From Candidatus Gastranaerophilales bacterium (GTDB lineage: Bacteria; Cyanobacteriota; Vampirovibrionia; Gastranaerophilales; Gastranaerophilaceae), in contig CALVAY010000002.1 in the NCBI GenBank assembly GCA_944325665.1, positions 56,944 through 120,943 on the forward strand: 64,000 bases of DNA, written 5' to 3'. Positions within the stretch are counted from its first letter, which is position 1, and the number at the start of each line of letters is the position of its first letter. Of the stretch, positions 62,719-64,000 are shown piece after piece. The translations under genes and the position numbers were made by a program. The notes beneath the pieces are model-generated. The model was given only the letters and a program-made list of their open reading frames with translations, had not been told where the DNA came from and did not search any database.

Positions 62719-62749
62719 TAGCACTTGACAATTATTTTGTCAAGTGCTA
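62719..62749. repeat. 13-bp perfect hairpin between toxin-like and membrane genes
   Basis: Arms TAGCACTTGACAA (62719-62731) and TTGTCAAGTGCTA (62737-62749) with a five-base loop. No T run follows on either strand. It could attenuate or process the transcript between the two minus-strand genes, or be a protein-binding operator. Confidence 0.7.
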
Positions 62750-62762
62750 TCTTGCAACTAAC

Positions 62763-64000
62763 CTAATATCTGCCATATGGAATTTTAACTTGAAATACAT
62801 TAAAATACCTTGTAATTAAATTTGCACTCTGTGGTGAATAAGCAATATTGACAAGTAGGCTTGGGTCGTTTTTATTAAAGTCGTATGTATCAATTATGAT
62901 TATATTTAAGTCATTATTGTTGTCTATGTATGATAATAATATATCAGCTCTGTTAATACCCCAATACAAGTTTTTTGTTGAGTCAAATTTTTCACTAACT
63001 GTGGGTATCAACTGCTGCTGCAATAGTGCTTTGCGGTACTTAGAAATGTATTGTCTTATTTCTTCGCTATGTGCAAGTGCTTGTGACATTTCGCTTTTGT
63101 AACTGTGAATAATTCCCGGTGTATTATTTGGGTCCATATTTTGACTTATTATTTTTTCCTTTACAAAGTCTTGTATAGGACCTGTTTCTTTGTAACTGGA
63201 AACTACTTTTGCAAATTCAATTCTATTTGCATATTTCCCAAAATCAACAGAAGCCATTAAAAGTTTAGCGGCAGGCTTTGCATTCTTGTAATTCATATTG
63301 TCAACAACCTGTCCGCCATTTCCAAGAGTAGCTTTTGAAATATGCGGGCTACTCATTATATAGGGTTTTAGTATTCTTAATGTTTTCTCATTCCTTAAAA
63401 GATCCTTATCAAATATATTCCCAATTATATTCTTAAAATTTTTACGAGGAAATGAAATAATTTCATCAACGATTCCTAATAATTCTTTTGGTATATATGT
63501 TTCAAATTTTGGCTTTTCAATTCACATTTCTTTATTTTTTAAGTCAATGTCGTGATTTTTACCTGCATTAGCATACATATTTTCTAATTGACTTTTAAAT
63601 ATTTCAGTGTTGTATTGTTGAGAATTTAATTTATCTGAATTTGTTTGAGTGTAATTTATATTTTTAATCTTAGGCTTGCTTTGTACATTAATCTTGGCGG
63701 GCGGGTACTCTTTTTCATTGTTTTTCATTATATTATCAGGTTTTTCTTGTGTATTTTTTTGCCTATACTCATTGATTTCTACCCCACCTCTTAACTTAGT
63801 GGCTGATAAATCCTTATTAGTCGCTACATTGCGCAATCTTTGTCCGCCGGAAACAACTTTTGCATTTGCAGCGCTTGATGGATTATACAAAACAGACTGT
63901 ATTAAAGCTTGTGCTAAAACAGTTTTTATAGGTTTTGGTATTTTATTCCAAGCATCTTTTCCTTTGTTTGCAATATCGCGTATTACATCAACAATTGAAT
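62763..64000 (-). pseudogene. toxin-like C-terminal part, interrupted by in-frame TGA and open at the window edge
   Basis: On the minus strand one frame is open from the window edge to 62763 except for a single TGA at 63522-63524. The preceding residues end LKNKEM and after the stop the frame continues IEKPKFETYIPKELLGIVDE through to a C-terminal domain (SPHISKATLGNGGQ, DTYDFNKNDPSL, FQVKIPYGRY end). The part at the edge reads DIANKGKDAWNKIPKPIKTV. No toxin family is recognised. The shape, a long protein with a variable end and a downstream small membrane protein, suggests a polymorphic toxin or surface effector. Other genes here use TGA as a real stop, so the interruption probably inactivates it unless bypassed. 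Confidence 0.6.

Noticed and set aside
62763..63000. Colicin-M-like toxin because of the DTYDF motif
   Set aside because: The following His-Arg positions of the colicin M active site are absent, so the resemblance is only a short D-x-Y-D match.
63522..63524. TGA recoded as a sense codon
   Set aside because: Other genes in the window (for example the ones ending at 2380 and 26148) use TGA as a real stop, so a genome-wide recoding is unlikely; I treat it as a nonsense mutation.

Overview
The window looks like a chromosomal segment of a low-GC, double-membraned, uncultured-type gut bacterium. My best guess is Gastranaerophilales (Candidatus Melainabacteria / Vampirovibrionia, the non-photosynthetic sister group of Cyanobacteria). 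The clues are a ThiE with the N-terminal extension typical of cyanobacteria, MurE with the meso-DAP signature, a Ton system plus AsmA-type envelope proteins, and tandem pseudopilins starting MKKGFTLAEVLITLAIIG. The lineage is an inference from family knowledge; no 16S or tRNA gene is present.

Layout. 0-6 kb: start of aspS (minus strand), metK, then a run of dciA-like, a stand-alone ClpX-type zinc finger, an unknown 539-aa protein, ruvX and a DUF1292 protein, meeting a DUF2229 protein head-on. 6-21 kb, envelope block: an M16 peptidase, a minus-strand operon of two small secreted beta proteins, TonB, ExbB, two ExbD and a 1180-aa AsmA-like protein, then a second AsmA-like protein of 1514 aa. 21-30 kb, housekeeping: a TPR lipoprotein coupled to lgt, gpmI, a glycosyltransferase gene frameshifted at a T9 tract, folP, rplY, a DUF192 protein, and a UvrC that ends before its usual C-terminal HhH domain. 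30-35 kb: glycosyltransferases of families GT2, GT8 and GT6 (the GT6 enzyme resembles the ABO blood-group transferases), then a lipoprotein/BlaI/TadE-like operon and another GT2. 35-41 kb: a dcw-type cluster rsmH-ftsL-ftsI-murE-murA. 41-50 kb: an ECF sigma/anti-sigma pair, thiE, two lineage-type unknown proteins, gdhA and a putative alpha/alpha-toroid carbohydrate enzyme. 50-54 kb: duplicated pseudopilins and three more glycosyltransferases.

54-64 kb is the accessory part and the most interesting. It holds a large NUMOD3-like protein, an EF-hand/coiled-coil/CHAP hydrolase with a nearly identical truncated second copy 2,053 bp away, a second CHAP protein, a protein with two FHA domains fused to a calpain-like cysteine protease under a promoter embedded in a perfect 11-bp inverted repeat, an eroded stretch with repeats and a SnoaL-like fragment, and a toxin-like gene with an in-frame TGA followed by a small membrane protein. 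Several of these proteins lack a Sec signal but carry an Asn/Gln/Lys-rich N-terminus ending in an F-x-G(G)-type motif, which I propose as a possible lineage-specific sorting tag.

Two genome-style features recur. Convergent genes abut or overlap at their stop codons, and several genes have a -10 box placed so close to the ATG that the mRNA should be leaderless or nearly so. I found no CRISPR array, rRNA, tRNA or insertion-sequence transposase.
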